A DNA stretch of 59,861 nucleotides from Pseudooceanicola pacificus (lineage in GTDB: Bacteria; Pseudomonadota; Alphaproteobacteria; Rhodobacterales; Rhodobacteraceae): assembly GCF_009789075.1 (NCBI RefSeq), contig NZ_WNXQ01000016.1:1-59861 (forward strand), written 5' to 3'. Numbering within the stretch: position 1 is the stretch's first letter; each line of letters starts with the position of its first letter. The position numbers and the translations under genes are program-made. This document shows, one piece after another, positions 29,001 to 38,643 of this stretch. The notes under the pieces are model-generated. The model made no database searches and was not told the origin of the DNA. It saw nothing but the letters and a program-made list of their open reading frames with translations.

Positions 29001-32000
29001 GAATCCCGTTGTCCTCAGCGGCCTCTATGACGGCAACAACGTGGAATTCTACGGCGATCTGGCCGTTTCGCCTGCCACGCAGGACGGCTCGGACGGGACG
29101 GATTATTTCACCGGCACCGCCTTTGGCGATACGTTCAACATGCTGGGCGGCGACGATTTCGTGTATGCCGGGGACGGCAACGACACGGTTGACGGCGGGG
29201 CAGGGGCGGACTCCGTCTCGGGCGACGCGGATGACGACAGCCTGACCGGCGGCGCGGGCGATGACACCGTCGATGGCGGCGCGGGCAATGACGTCGTGGA
29301 CGGCGGCGCCGACAACGACATGGTCTTGGGCGGCGACGGCGACGACACCGTGCTGGGCGGCACCGGCAACGACACGCTGGACGGCGGCGCAGGCGCCGAC
29401 GTGATGGACGGGGGCGAGGGCGACGACCTCTACCTGGCTGGCGCGGGCGACACCCTGGCCGAAAGCATCGGCGGCGCGGCGGGCGGCGACGACACCGTCC
29501 AGTCGAGCGAAAGCGTGACCCTGGGTGCCAATATCGAGACCCTGACCCTGGTCGACCCGGTTTCGGAGACCGAGGATTTCGAAGACTTCGACCTGGGTCC
29601 GATCACCGATGGCGAAAACGGCTGGGCGGTTGCGGGCAGCAAGGATCAGTCCGTCATCACCGACCCGAACGATCCCGGCAATCAGGTCTTCGCGATGAGC
29701 TCGGATCCGACCAGCGGCGACTTCGGCGGGCCGATCTCGCCTGCGCTTGGCGCGACGGCGGGTGAGCCGCAGACCACGGCGGATTATGACAGCCAGCAGG
29801 TGAGCTTTACCTTCGGCGCCATCGACACCGTCAATGCCGACAACTCGCGGCTTGAGGTCGACCTGGGCACCGATGACGGCAGCGACCGCAACAACTTCAT
29901 GGTGATCGAGAAAACCGCAGACGGACTCCGTATCGCGGTGGCCGATCCCAAGCTCGACGGCAACTGGGACACCGGCGAGACCGACAACGATTTCACCTCC
30001 TTCACCGGCAACCGGACGCTGATCGAGGGGGTCGACGCCACCATCGCGCATGAGCTGACCGTGGCGGTGACCTATATCGACGGTCCCGACAATGACGTGG
30101 TGAAATTCTACCTCGACGGCGAATTCATCGGGGAATCGACGACATTCGAGAACTATCGCGACGCGCTTGGCGGCCTCCATGCCGACAATGCCGAGGACAA
30201 CCAGACCAGCCGCCTGCTGTTCCGGGCCTCGGGGTCGGGCACCGCGCAGGACGGCCCGGGCGGCGACAACGAGGGCTTCTGGTTCGATAACATCACGACC
30301 TCGGTCTACAACTCGACCGGGCCTTCGGGCACCGGCAACGATCTGGCCAACACCATCACCGGCAACAGCGGCGGCAACATGCTGGCCGGCATGGACGGTG
30401 ACGACACCATCGACGGCGGCCTGGGCGATGACACCATCATCGGTGGCGCGGGCGCGGACAGCATCGTCGGCGGCGGCGGCATCGACACCGCGGTGATCGA
30501 GGACAGCAACGCCAGCTATTCGTTCAACTCTTCCTCCGTCACCGATGACGGCACGGGCGAGACTGACAGCATGTCGGGGATCGAGATCCTGGAATTCACC
30601 AATGCGCGCTACCTCTTCGTGGGCGGCGACAGCGAGTTCCAGACGATTTCGGCAGCCGTTGCGGCGGCCAATGCGGGCGACACCGTCCTGGTGGCCGCCG
30701 GCACCTATGCCGAGGACGTCGTGATCGACAAGTCGATCGAACTGCTGGCCACCGGCGCCGTCACCATCGACGGCCAGAACGGCCAGCTGGGTGCAATCAC
30801 CCTGACCTCGGGTGTCAATGACGTGCGCATCGACGGCTTCACCGTGCTGGGCAACAACGGCAACGGCGCAATCGAGAACGCGGCGATCTACCTGCAGGGC
30901 GCGCATACCGGCATCACGATCCAGAACAACGTGATCGAGGCGCGCGGCGATGCGGGCCTGCTGTCGGAATACGGCGCTGCCGTCAGCCATGTGCTGATCG
31001 ACGGCAACGAGTTCACCGGCCAGACCTTCACCGGCGCAGAGCCCGAAGGCTTCGGCTTTGCGACCCAGTTCAACGTCGGCAACAACGTGCCGCGCCAGCT
31101 GGTGACGATTGGCGGGAACGGTCAGAACACCTCGGACATCACCTTTACCAACAACGTCGTGTCGGGCACGGCAGGCGGCATCAACGCCGCGCTGCAAGAG
31201 CAGGGCAACACCCTGGTCACCATCGACGCGGCCAATTCGACCATCTCGGACAACGAGTTCACCGGCTACACCAACCGCTATGCCACCGCGCTGCGCGCCC
31301 GTGAGGCCAATACCGAGATCAGCGGCAACACCTTCGACGCCACCGCGAACGGCGCCGACTGGCTCGCCGCTGTCTATGCCGAGGAAACCACCGGCTCGAC
31401 CCTTGATCCGAACACGTTCATCGGCGTCGACCTGGCGTTCAACATCAACGGCAGCGCGGCAGGCGACACGATCACCGGCTCGGCCAATGACGACTACATC
31501 ACCGGCGGCGCGGGCGGGGATTCCATCGACGGCGGTGCGGGTGACGACACCATCGACGGCGGCGCGGACAGCGACGTGATCGACGGCGGCGCGGGCACCG
31601 ACTTCGTGGTTGGCGGCGCGCGCGGTTCGGCGGTTGTCTCGACCAGCTCCACCGGTACGGTGCAGGTGAACGGCGACATCATCACCAATATCGAAGGCGT
31701 CCTGTTCAACGACACCACGACCGCGGGCTTCCTGACCAAGGTGCCCGACGCGACGCTGGACGAGAACGAGTTCACCTCGATCGACACCGCCGCCCTGCTG
31801 GGCGTCGATGCCTCGCTCTTCGACTTCTCGGCCAGCAACCTGCCCACGGGCATGACGCTGGACCTCGCCACCGGGGTCATCAGCGGGACTCCGACCAACG
31901 GGCAGGGGATCTTCACCACCATCGTGGCGGTCGAGAAGGCCACCGGCCTGACCTATCAGGACACCTTCCTGGTCACGGTCACCAACATCAACGACGCCCC

Positions 32001-35000
32001 CACCTCGACCCCGATCGCGCCGCAGTCGGTGGATGAGGACACGGTGCTGACCCTCGACATTTCGGGCAACTTCGCCGACGAGGATATCGGCGACACGCTG
32101 ACCTACACGGCGACGCTGGCCAATGGCGATCCGCTGCCGGCCTGGCTCGGGTTCGACGGGATCAACGCGGTCTTCAGCGGCACGCCGGACAACGACGACG
32201 TCGCCGTGCTGTCGATCAAGGTCACGGCCGAGGATACCGGCGGCCTGACGACGTCGCGCACCTTCTCGCTGACCGTGAACAATGTGAACGACGCGCCGAC
32301 CTCGGATCCGATTGCCGATCAGACCACACAGGAGGAATCCCCCTTCAGCTTTGATGCGGCCACCGCCGGCAACTTTGCCGATGTGGACCTGGGCGACAGC
32401 CTGACCTACTCGGCCACCGGCCTGCCGACGGGCCTGACGATCAACGCCTCCACCGGCGTGATCTCGGGCACCCCGGACGATCCGGCGGTCGGCACCGCCT
32501 CGGTGACCGTGACCGCCACGGACGGGGGCGGGCTGACCAGCAGCCAGACCTTCGACCTGACCGTCACCAACGTGAACGACGCGCCGACCACCTCGGGCAT
32601 CGCCGACCAGAGCGCGACGGAGGACGCCGCGTTCAGCTACGACGCCTCGGCCGCCTTTGCCGATGTGGATGTGGGCGACACGCTGACCTATACGGCCACC
32701 GGCCTGCCGGGGAACCTGAGCATCGACACCGGCACCGGCATCATTTCCGGCACGCCCCAAGATGCCGACACCGGCACCTTCGTCGTGACGGTCACCGCAA
32801 GCGACGGCTCGGACTCCGTCTCGACCAGCTTCTCGCTGACCGTGGACAATGTGAACGACGCACCGGAAGTTGTGGCAATTGCCGACGTTTCGACGGCGGA
32901 AGACTCGGCCTTTACCTACAGCGTGGCCGGTAACTTCTCGGATGCGGATGGCGACAACCTGACGTTGAGCGCAACCCTGGCCGACGACAACCCGCTGCCC
33001 AGCTGGTTGAGCTTCAACGCCACCACCGGCACCTTCACCGGCACGCCGCTCAATGCGAACGTGGGCACCATTTCGGTCAAGGTCACCGCGTCGGACGGCA
33101 CCAGTTCGACCTCGGACATCTTCGAGCTTGAGGTCACGAACACCAACGACGCGCCCGTGGCCGTCGGCGCCGCCATCGGCCCGAAAACCGCCACCGAGGA
33201 CGAGGCCTTTGCCGATCTCGATGTCTCGGGCAAATTTGCCGATCCGGATGTCGGCGATACGCTGACCTACACGCTGACCGGTGCGCCGGCGGGGATCTCG
33301 ATCAATGAGACGACCGGCGTGATCTCGGGCACTCCGACGGAAAGCGGCAGCTTCACGGTCGGGGTGCAGGCCAGCGACGGCAATGGCGGCACGCTGACCC
33401 GCAGCTTTGCGCTGAATGTGACCTCGGCCAACGCCGCGCCGACCGCCTCGCCGATCCCGGCGACCACGGTGGGTGTCAAGTTCAACAGCGAGGCGAACAA
33501 CACCACGCTCAATGTCTTCGACTACTTCGAGGATGACCAGGACGCCGATGACGAGCTGACCTACAGCGTCACCGACCTGGGCGGGTTCGATGCCAACGAC
33601 ATCAGCATCGACGGCGCGACCGGGGTGATCACCCTGTCGCCCGACTACACCTATACGCCGAGCTTCACGATCGATGACGACGACCGTGGGTCCTACACGA
33701 TCGAGATCACGGCCACCGACACCGGCGGCCAGTCGGTTTCGACGGACTTGGATGTCAGCGTTGTGCTGTCCTTCTCCTCCTCGGATCCCGATGGCATCGG
33801 CTACATCTCTGGCGGTCAGGTCTACTTCGACTCCAACAACAACAGCATGCTTGACGCGGGCGAGGCCGTTGTGTCGCTGGACGGTGACGGCGACTTCAGC
33901 TTCACGGGCAACGCCGATTTCAACGCGCAGACGTCGGATCCGGCTTTCAATCCCTTCCTGGCCGCTGTCCGTGCCGTTCCGGGCAACACCGGGACCAACC
34001 TCGCAACCGGCGCGGTCGTCGTGGGCGAATTCTCGGCGCCGTTTGTGAACATCGTGTCGGGCAATTTCGTGACCTCGAACCAGGTGTCGCCGCTGACCTC
34101 GCTGCTGGGGCCGCTTGCCGCGGGGGGACTCGGCCATGACACGCTCAAGGCCAACCTCGGTCCGTTGATCAACGTGTCCGCCGCCACCGATGTGGTGACG
34201 ACAGACTATATCCTGGGCGTGGCGAACGGCACGATTGGCCAGCAGACATTCAATGACGCCGTCTACGTCGCGCTCACGGCAGCGACCGTGCGCAACGCGG
34301 TGCAGGTCATGGCCTCTGCCTTCGATGTCTTGGACGACCTGGGCTCCGACAACTTCACCACCGCGGAACTGGCCAATGCGGCCTACGCGGCGTTCAGCAC
34401 CGTCATCGCGGCAGGGTCTTTCCAGCTGAATAACTCCGCCCATTGGGACAGCGTGATCGACGAGCTGGAATCGGACACCTCGATCACTCTCACCGCCACC
34501 CAGCAGACCAACCTGAGCGAAGGCCTGAGGTGGATGGGGCAGGCGAACATGACCGCTGGCACCACGACGAACGGGGGAAATACTCCGTTCTCAACGGAGC
34601 CTTCGTCGGGTGACGTCAGGGCGGACCTGCTGCAGTTCCTGGCCGCCGGCCAGATCGCATCGGATACTGTGGCTGCCAGCGCAACAGGCGACTTCTCGGG
34701 GCTTGATTATGGCTCCCCCACAGCGTTCCAATCATTGGCCGAAGGCGAACTGGCCAATGTCCTGACCGTCACGGGCGCCAAGGGTACGGCCGGCAATGAC
34801 GATCTGACCGGGCTCGACAACATTGGCGACGGGTCCGAGGCCATCTCGGGCCTGGCCGGCGACGACACCATCACCGGTGGTGCAGGGTCCGACACCATGG
34901 ACGGCGGCGCGGGTCTCGACACGCTGGATTACGGCGACGAGGCCGGCGGCGGCGGTATCACCGTGAACCTCGTGACCGGGGCCGCGACGGATACCTACGG

Positions 35001-38000
35001 CAACACAGAATCCGCCGTGAACTTCGAGAACGTGTACGCTACGACCTCGGACGATGTAATAACCGGCACGACGGGCAACAACACCTTTACCCTGCCGGGT
35101 GCGGCAAATGACTCCGTCGACGGCGGTGCAGGGTTCGACACCGTCATCCTGCCGGACGTGGCCCTGGCGGATGTGACGGTCCACCAGCTGAGCACGGGTG
35201 AGATCACCTTTGGCGGAACCATCCTGAAGAACGTCGAACGGGTGGAGTTCAACGATGCCACCATCCAGAAGCCGACCGATATTGCCTTTGCCGGCACGGC
35301 CTTCGACGAGAACACCACCGATCTTGGCGCCGTCACCACGACGGATGGCCTGGACAGCGACGGCTCTGTCGACATCACCTACACGGTGACCGACACTTAT
35401 GCGGGGGCCGATTTCGCGGTCACCGGGGGCAACCTGGTCGTCGACTCCGGTACGCTCGACTACGAGTCGACCGGCGGGGCCAGCCCGATCTCGGTGACCA
35501 TCACGGCCACGGATGGCGACGGCCTGTCGCGGACCGAGACCTTCGCCTTCTCGCTCAACGACGTGAACGAGGCACCCGAGGGCACGATCGCCAATCAGAC
35601 GGTGGACGAGGACACGGCCTTCTCGCTGAGCCTCGCGTCGCTGATCAGCGATCCCGAAGGCGGCGCGCTGACCTTCTCGATCGACTCGGCCCCGGCCTGG
35701 TTGAGCATCGAGGCCGGAACCGGCAACCTGATCGGCACGCCGACCAACGATGACGTGACCACGGGCGCCAGCGTGACGATCCTGGCCTCGGATGGCGTCA
35801 ACGCTGTGCCCTTCACCTTCGACATCGAAGTCACCAATGTGAACGATGCGCCGGTGGCCAAGGATATCAGTCTGGGTTCCCTCGCGGAGGACACCTCAAG
35901 CAACTGGACCTTCGCAGGTCCGTCCGTCGGCGTCTTGGCCACGGATGTCGACAACGTGCTGGACTCCTCGTCCTTCAGCTTCGACTCGGTGACCATCGGC
36001 GGGCAGTCCGTCTCGCTGACCGATGCCGGTCTGACCTACAACTCCACCACCGGCGTGCTGCAGATCGACGCCTCGCAGGATGCCTACCAGTCCCTGGCCT
36101 CGGGCAGCTCGACCGACGTGGTGGCGACCTTCACGGTCTCCGACGGGGCGCTCAGCGAAACCGGCACCGTCACGATTGAAGTGCAGGGCGCGAACGATGG
36201 CCCGACCTCGTCCAGCATCCCGGGCCAGACCTTTGCCGAAGAGGCGGCTGTCAGCTTCGACGCGGCCACCGCAGGGGCCTTTGCGGATGTGGATGCCGGC
36301 GACACGCTGACCTACAGCGCAACCGCTCTGCCGGCCGGGCTCAGCATCAACACCGCAACCGGCGTGATCAGCGGCACGGCGGACGACGCGGCGGTTGGCG
36401 TGCATTCGGTCACCGTGACGGCGACCGACGGCGGCAGCCTGACGACCTCGCAGACCTTCGATATCGAAATCACCCGCGTCGATGACGCGCCGGTGGTGGA
36501 CAGCCCGGTCCCCGACATGACGGTGGCCGAGAACGATGTCGTCTCGATCGACCTGTCGGCCTACTTCGTCGACGCGGACGTGAACGAACCCGGCTCGACC
36601 GAGTCGCTGAGCTATGCGATCTCGGGTCTGCCGGACGGCCTGTCGTTCAACACCGCAACCGGCGAGATCACCGGCACCCCGGATGATCCCGACGTGGGCC
36701 TGCATGTGATCACCGTCACCGCGACGGACAGCACCAACCTGAGCGTGTCGGACACGTTCAACCTGACCGTCACCAATGTGAACGACGCGCCGGAAACCAC
36801 CGGCATCGCGGACCAGACGGGCCAGACCACCGTGCCCTTCTCCCTGGATGCCAGCGCGTTCTTCAGCGACGTGGACAGCCCGACGCTGACCTTCAGCGCC
36901 ACCGGCCTGCCGGATGGCCTGACGATCAACACGGCCACGGGGGTCATCTCGGGCACGCCGATCCTGTCGGGCGTGGGCGAGAACTCGGTCACCGTGACCG
37001 CCTCGGACGGTGCGCTTTCGGTTCAGGCCAGCTTCAACTTCGACATTGCGGCGCTGATCGTGGGCACCAGTGCGGGCGATCTGCTCAACGGCACCGTCAA
37101 CCCCGACGAGATCCGTGGCCTGGAAGGCGACGATACGATCCTGGCGGGCGATGGCGCAGACGAGATCTTTGCCGCCACGGGTGACGACGTCATCGCTGGC
37201 CAGGCCGGGAACGACACCGTGCATGGCGGGGCGGGCATCGACACGCTCGACTACAGCCAGGACGGCGGTGCCGGCGCGGTGGTGGTCGGCATGTCGAACG
37301 GCACGGCAACCGACAGCCACGGCGACACCGACAGCTTTGACGGGATCGAGAACGTGATCGGCACCGCCGGCAACGACATGATCACCGGCGATGCGGGTGA
37401 CAACCTGCTGGAGGACGGCGCCGGCGACGACACTGTGCTGGGCGGCGACGGCGACGATACCTTCGTGGCCTCGGCAGGCACCGACGAACTGGTCGGCGGT
37501 GCTGGCATCGACCTGCTGGACCTGTCGAACGCCACCACCTCGGTCATTGTTCAGCTGGGCAGCAACCCCTTCCCGTCGATCGTCACGGGGGCGGGCTATG
37601 CCTTTGGTCCCGATGTCGACTTCCTGGGCCTGACCGGGATCGAGAACATCCTGGGCGGCTCGGCCGGGGATGACCTGTCCGGCGATGCGGGCGACAACAC
37701 CTTCTTCGCCAGCCTCGGGGCCGACACCATCACCGGCGGCGCGGGCTCCGATACCTACGATGCCTCGGCGACCTCGGCGTCGCAGTCGGTCAACCTGGCG
37801 TCGGGCGCGGTCTCGGGTGCCTTCGGCGCGGATGTGCTGAGCGGCATCGAGAATGCGGTGCTGGGCGGCGGCAATGACACGATCACCGGCTCCTCCGACG
37901 ACAACGCGGTAGACGGCGGCGAAGGGGTCAACACCTTCATCGTCGACGACGACAGCACCAATGCCACCTTCGCCTATCTCGGCGGTGTCCTCACGGTCAC

Positions 38001-38643
38001 CTCGGGGCAGGGGACCGACCTGCTGACCAATATCGACGCGGTGCAGTTCAACGACGCCACCGTCTCGGTTGTCGCGAATGCGGACAGCGTGGCCACCAGC
38101 GAAGACGACACCATCGCCGGTTCGGCGCTGGACAACGACTTCGACGTGGCGGACGGGTCGAGTGCCCTGACGGTCACGGGCGTGAACGGTGGGACCGGCA
38201 ACACCGGTGTGTCGGTGACGCTGGCCTCGGGTGCGATGGTGACGATGCAGACCGACGGGTCCTTCGTCTACGACCCGAACGGCCAGTTCGAAGACCTGGT
38301 CGAAGGCGAGACGACGACCGACAGCTTCACCTACACGATGGAGGACGCTGACGGGAATTCGGCCAGCCAGACCGTCACGGTGAACCTGACCGGGGTGAAC
38401 GACGCGCCGCAACCCGCGCCCAGCTACGACCTGACCGGCACGCTGATCGAGGAAAACGGCAGCTTCTCGCTGGCCTTCTCGGATGCCGGCTTTGTCGGGG
38501 CGGGGATCGACCTGGACGAGGCGACGGATGACCTGACCTTCGCAATCGACGCTCAGGGCGCATTCGGCACCGCCTCCATCGACACTTCGGGCGGCGTGCC
38601 AAGCTGGTCTATGTGCCCAGCGATCTGGATGCGCTCGACCTGA
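26008..38643 (+). CDS. Giant RTX / cadherin-like adhesin, N-terminal part (gene split by a frameshift)
   Basis: The ATG at 26008 has a GGGGA site 7 nt upstream; the 17 codons before it were excluded. About 4,200 acidic residues are encoded before the frame is lost. The approximate order is: beta-helix 1 (1-310), RTX (330-370), a beta-sandwich-like region (410-650), beta-helix 2 (690-1030), RTX (1040-1150), a second sandwich (1185-1435), RTX (1440-1495), beta-helix 3 (1545-1810) and RTX (1815-1870). Then come cadherin-like repeats with FADxDxGDTLTY and GVISGTP (1910-2590), an Ala-rich region (2600-2925), RTX (2925-3045), more cadherin-like repeats (3090-3680), RTX (3685-3975) and a VCBS repeat. 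RTX nonapeptides GGxGxDxxx bind calcium and imply type I secretion. The last 14 codons (after VP) are out of frame with the continuing protein. Confidence 0.88.
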   Translation: MIELFNSANVSQGTFTTIQDAVDAASSGWRLEIGAGTYSESVTIDKALEINGAGVGNTIIAPASGDAFSITGDIDQGGSETVSISGIQINGSTGTGVRVASTTVLSNLDLQDMLIQDNRVHGLGSLSKTLGSVTVTNVDFADNGHNGPNGNGDIVLFEFLGAATLTNVDITSSSLVGDATATKGDTAIQVSGFDSATYDVTNALAGLTLDNVTVNGAYHKAQVMIQGYTDLDALNVTNSSLTGHAEWGNLVFVDPIGSSGQDAAANAGYPGNYPGASLPQNDIDFSGFTITPDSGVNGVTMRGTGASDSITGTNAADTLNAPAEGDTDYGGDETINGLGGDDTLIGGAGNDALDGGTGTDTALYSGAREDYVIAQTATGYTITDSVGGDGTDSLTGIESLEFAGTPGITFELDANSDDISAYQSRFDADFDSGFAGLLEENSGWSGSITVMNDGDGGLNTPDGGNYAVIAQTDADGGLTGPFTRFDSYRSDFADGYSASTTIYLDMGMAVGEGFDWSVAASTQSGGHLRDFVFHVTKDGDTGTILVGASNNTNFDPILNLETGNHASISSSGWFTFEHRFYENDSGDLEVAMNVYDAAGDWVFTEIRTDPADDIDTVAGGNRYGWFTNIDVAGGIAVESISLSTAATGDISLYGAGGLKRQYDTVAEAAAAAGAGDYILDAAGEFQVVEGMSIQAAVDAAEAGDVINLESGATFSEQVLIDGKDDLTINGNGATVEMPAIIEFTHTTADGGSKNRAAIFVVRDSTDVTLDNLMLDGLGQANLMPSGGSTDYEGVLFYNASGALTDSTVTGVRDPLNGGYPSGNQRGNGVVVISDDSATRQVSVTGNTIEDYQKTGIVAAGEGLTVLVDNNVVNGSGFLPNSNAIAQNGIQISGGAFGNVTGNIISEIGYQRDDYITTHVLLFSAAAGTIVSGNTLTGTSNDSFSAGIYSYTTDGAVITNNEIDHILSGVVSYSEGNPTISGNIFSNPITGLQTVQGGSNPVVLSGLYDGNNVEFYGDLAVSPATQDGSDGTDYFTGTAFGDTFNMLGGDDFVYAGDGNDTVDGGAGADSVSGDADDDSLTGGAGDDTVDGGAGNDVVDGGADNDMVLGGDGDDTVLGGTGNDTLDGGAGADVMDGGEGDDLYLAGAGDTLAESIGGAAGGDDTVQSSESVTLGANIETLTLVDPVSETEDFEDFDLGPITDGENGWAVAGSKDQSVITDPNDPGNQVFAMSSDPTSGDFGGPISPALGATAGEPQTTADYDSQQVSFTFGAIDTVNADNSRLEVDLGTDDGSDRNNFMVIEKTADGLRIAVADPKLDGNWDTGETDNDFTSFTGNRTLIEGVDATIAHELTVAVTYIDGPDNDVVKFYLDGEFIGESTTFENYRDALGGLHADNAEDNQTSRLLFRASGSGTAQDGPGGDNEGFWFDNITTSVYNSTGPSGTGNDLANTITGNSGGNMLAGMDGDDTIDGGLGDDTIIGGAGADSIVGGGGIDTAVIEDSNASYSFNSSSVTDDGTGETDSMSGIEILEFTNARYLFVGGDSEFQTISAAVAAANAGDTVLVAAGTYAEDVVIDKSIELLATGAVTIDGQNGQLGAITLTSGVNDVRIDGFTVLGNNGNGAIENAAIYLQGAHTGITIQNNVIEARGDAGLLSEYGAAVSHVLIDGNEFTGQTFTGAEPEGFGFATQFNVGNNVPRQLVTIGGNGQNTSDITFTNNVVSGTAGGINAALQEQGNTLVTIDAANSTISDNEFTGYTNRYATALRAREANTEISGNTFDATANGADWLAAVYAEETTGSTLDPNTFIGVDLAFNINGSAAGDTITGSANDDYITGGAGGDSIDGGAGDDTIDGGADSDVIDGGAGTDFVVGGARGSAVVSTSSTGTVQVNGDIITNIEGVLFNDTTTAGFLTKVPDATLDENEFTSIDTAALLGVDASLFDFSASNLPTGMTLDLATGVISGTPTNGQGIFTTIVAVEKATGLTYQDTFLVTVTNINDAPTSTPIAPQSVDEDTVLTLDISGNFADEDIGDTLTYTATLANGDPLPAWLGFDGINAVFSGTPDNDDVAVLSIKVTAEDTGGLTTSRTFSLTVNNVNDAPTSDPIADQTTQEESPFSFDAATAGNFADVDLGDSLTYSATGLPTGLTINASTGVISGTPDDPAVGTASVTVTATDGGGLTSSQTFDLTVTNVNDAPTTSGIADQSATEDAAFSYDASAAFADVDVGDTLTYTATGLPGNLSIDTGTGIISGTPQDADTGTFVVTVTASDGSDSVSTSFSLTVDNVNDAPEVVAIADVSTAEDSAFTYSVAGNFSDADGDNLTLSATLADDNPLPSWLSFNATTGTFTGTPLNANVGTISVKVTASDGTSSTSDIFELEVTNTNDAPVAVGAAIGPKTATEDEAFADLDVSGKFADPDVGDTLTYTLTGAPAGISINETTGVISGTPTESGSFTVGVQASDGNGGTLTRSFALNVTSANAAPTASPIPATTVGVKFNSEANNTTLNVFDYFEDDQDADDELTYSVTDLGGFDANDISIDGATGVITLSPDYTYTPSFTIDDDDRGSYTIEITATDTGGQSVSTDLDVSVVLSFSSSDPDGIGYISGGQVYFDSNNNSMLDAGEAVVSLDGDGDFSFTGNADFNAQTSDPAFNPFLAAVRAVPGNTGTNLATGAVVVGEFSAPFVNIVSGNFVTSNQVSPLTSLLGPLAAGGLGHDTLKANLGPLINVSAATDVVTTDYILGVANGTIGQQTFNDAVYVALTAATVRNAVQVMASAFDVLDDLGSDNFTTAELANAAYAAFSTVIAAGSFQLNNSAHWDSVIDELESDTSITLTATQQTNLSEGLRWMGQANMTAGTTTNGGNTPFSTEPSSGDVRADLLQFLAAGQIASDTVAASATGDFSGLDYGSPTAFQSLAEGELANVLTVTGAKGTAGNDDLTGLDNIGDGSEAISGLAGDDTITGGAGSDTMDGGAGLDTLDYGDEAGGGGITVNLVTGAATDTYGNTESAVNFENVYATTSDDVITGTTGNNTFTLPGAANDSVDGGAGFDTVILPDVALADVTVHQLSTGEITFGGTILKNVERVEFNDATIQKPTDIAFAGTAFDENTTDLGAVTTTDGLDSDGSVDITYTVTDTYAGADFAVTGGNLVVDSGTLDYESTGGASPISVTITATDGDGLSRTETFAFSLNDVNEAPEGTIANQTVDEDTAFSLSLASLISDPEGGALTFSIDSAPAWLSIEAGTGNLIGTPTNDDVTTGASVTILASDGVNAVPFTFDIEVTNVNDAPVAKDISLGSLAEDTSSNWTFAGPSVGVLATDVDNVLDSSSFSFDSVTIGGQSVSLTDAGLTYNSTTGVLQIDASQDAYQSLASGSSTDVVATFTVSDGALSETGTVTIEVQGANDGPTSSSIPGQTFAEEAAVSFDAATAGAFADVDAGDTLTYSATALPAGLSINTATGVISGTADDAAVGVHSVTVTATDGGSLTTSQTFDIEITRVDDAPVVDSPVPDMTVAENDVVSIDLSAYFVDADVNEPGSTESLSYAISGLPDGLSFNTATGEITGTPDDPDVGLHVITVTATDSTNLSVSDTFNLTVTNVNDAPETTGIADQTGQTTVPFSLDASAFFSDVDSPTLTFSATGLPDGLTINTATGVISGTPILSGVGENSVTVTASDGALSVQASFNFDIAALIVGTSAGDLLNGTVNPDEIRGLEGDDTILAGDGADEIFAATGDDVIAGQAGNDTVHGGAGIDTLDYSQDGGAGAVVVGMSNGTATDSHGDTDSFDGIENVIGTAGNDMITGDAGDNLLEDGAGDDTVLGGDGDDTFVASAGTDELVGGAGIDLLDLSNATTSVIVQLGSNPFPSIVTGAGYAFGPDVDFLGLTGIENILGGSAGDDLSGDAGDNTFFASLGADTITGGAGSDTYDASATSASQSVNLASGAVSGAFGADVLSGIENAVLGGGNDTITGSSDDNAVDGGEGVNTFIVDDDSTNATFAYLGGVLTVTSGQGTDLLTNIDAVQFNDATVSVVANADSVATSEDDTIAGSALDNDFDVADGSSALTVTGVNGGTGNTGVSVTLASGAMVTMQTDGSFVYDPNGQFEDLVEGETTTDSFTYTMEDADGNSASQTVTVNLTGVNDAPQPAPSYDLTGTLIEENGSFSLAFSDAGFVGAGIDLDEATDDLTFAIDAQGAFGTASIDTSGGVPSWSMCPAIWMRST

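Noticed and set aside
29130..29450. Tandem GGCGGCG-rich DNA repeats as a possible CRISPR or satellite array.
   Set aside because: The periodicity is 27 bp (nine codons) and encodes RTX calcium-binding nonapeptides, so it is protein-driven.
25870..34443. A 2,857-codon open frame on the minus strand opposite the adhesin, and similar long antisense frames elsewhere (for example 12952-16857, 21739-24627 and 35896-38412).
   Set aside because: They are antisense to genes with clear families. Their His/Arg/Gly/Asp-rich composition is what codon bias in high-GC DNA produces on the opposite strand.
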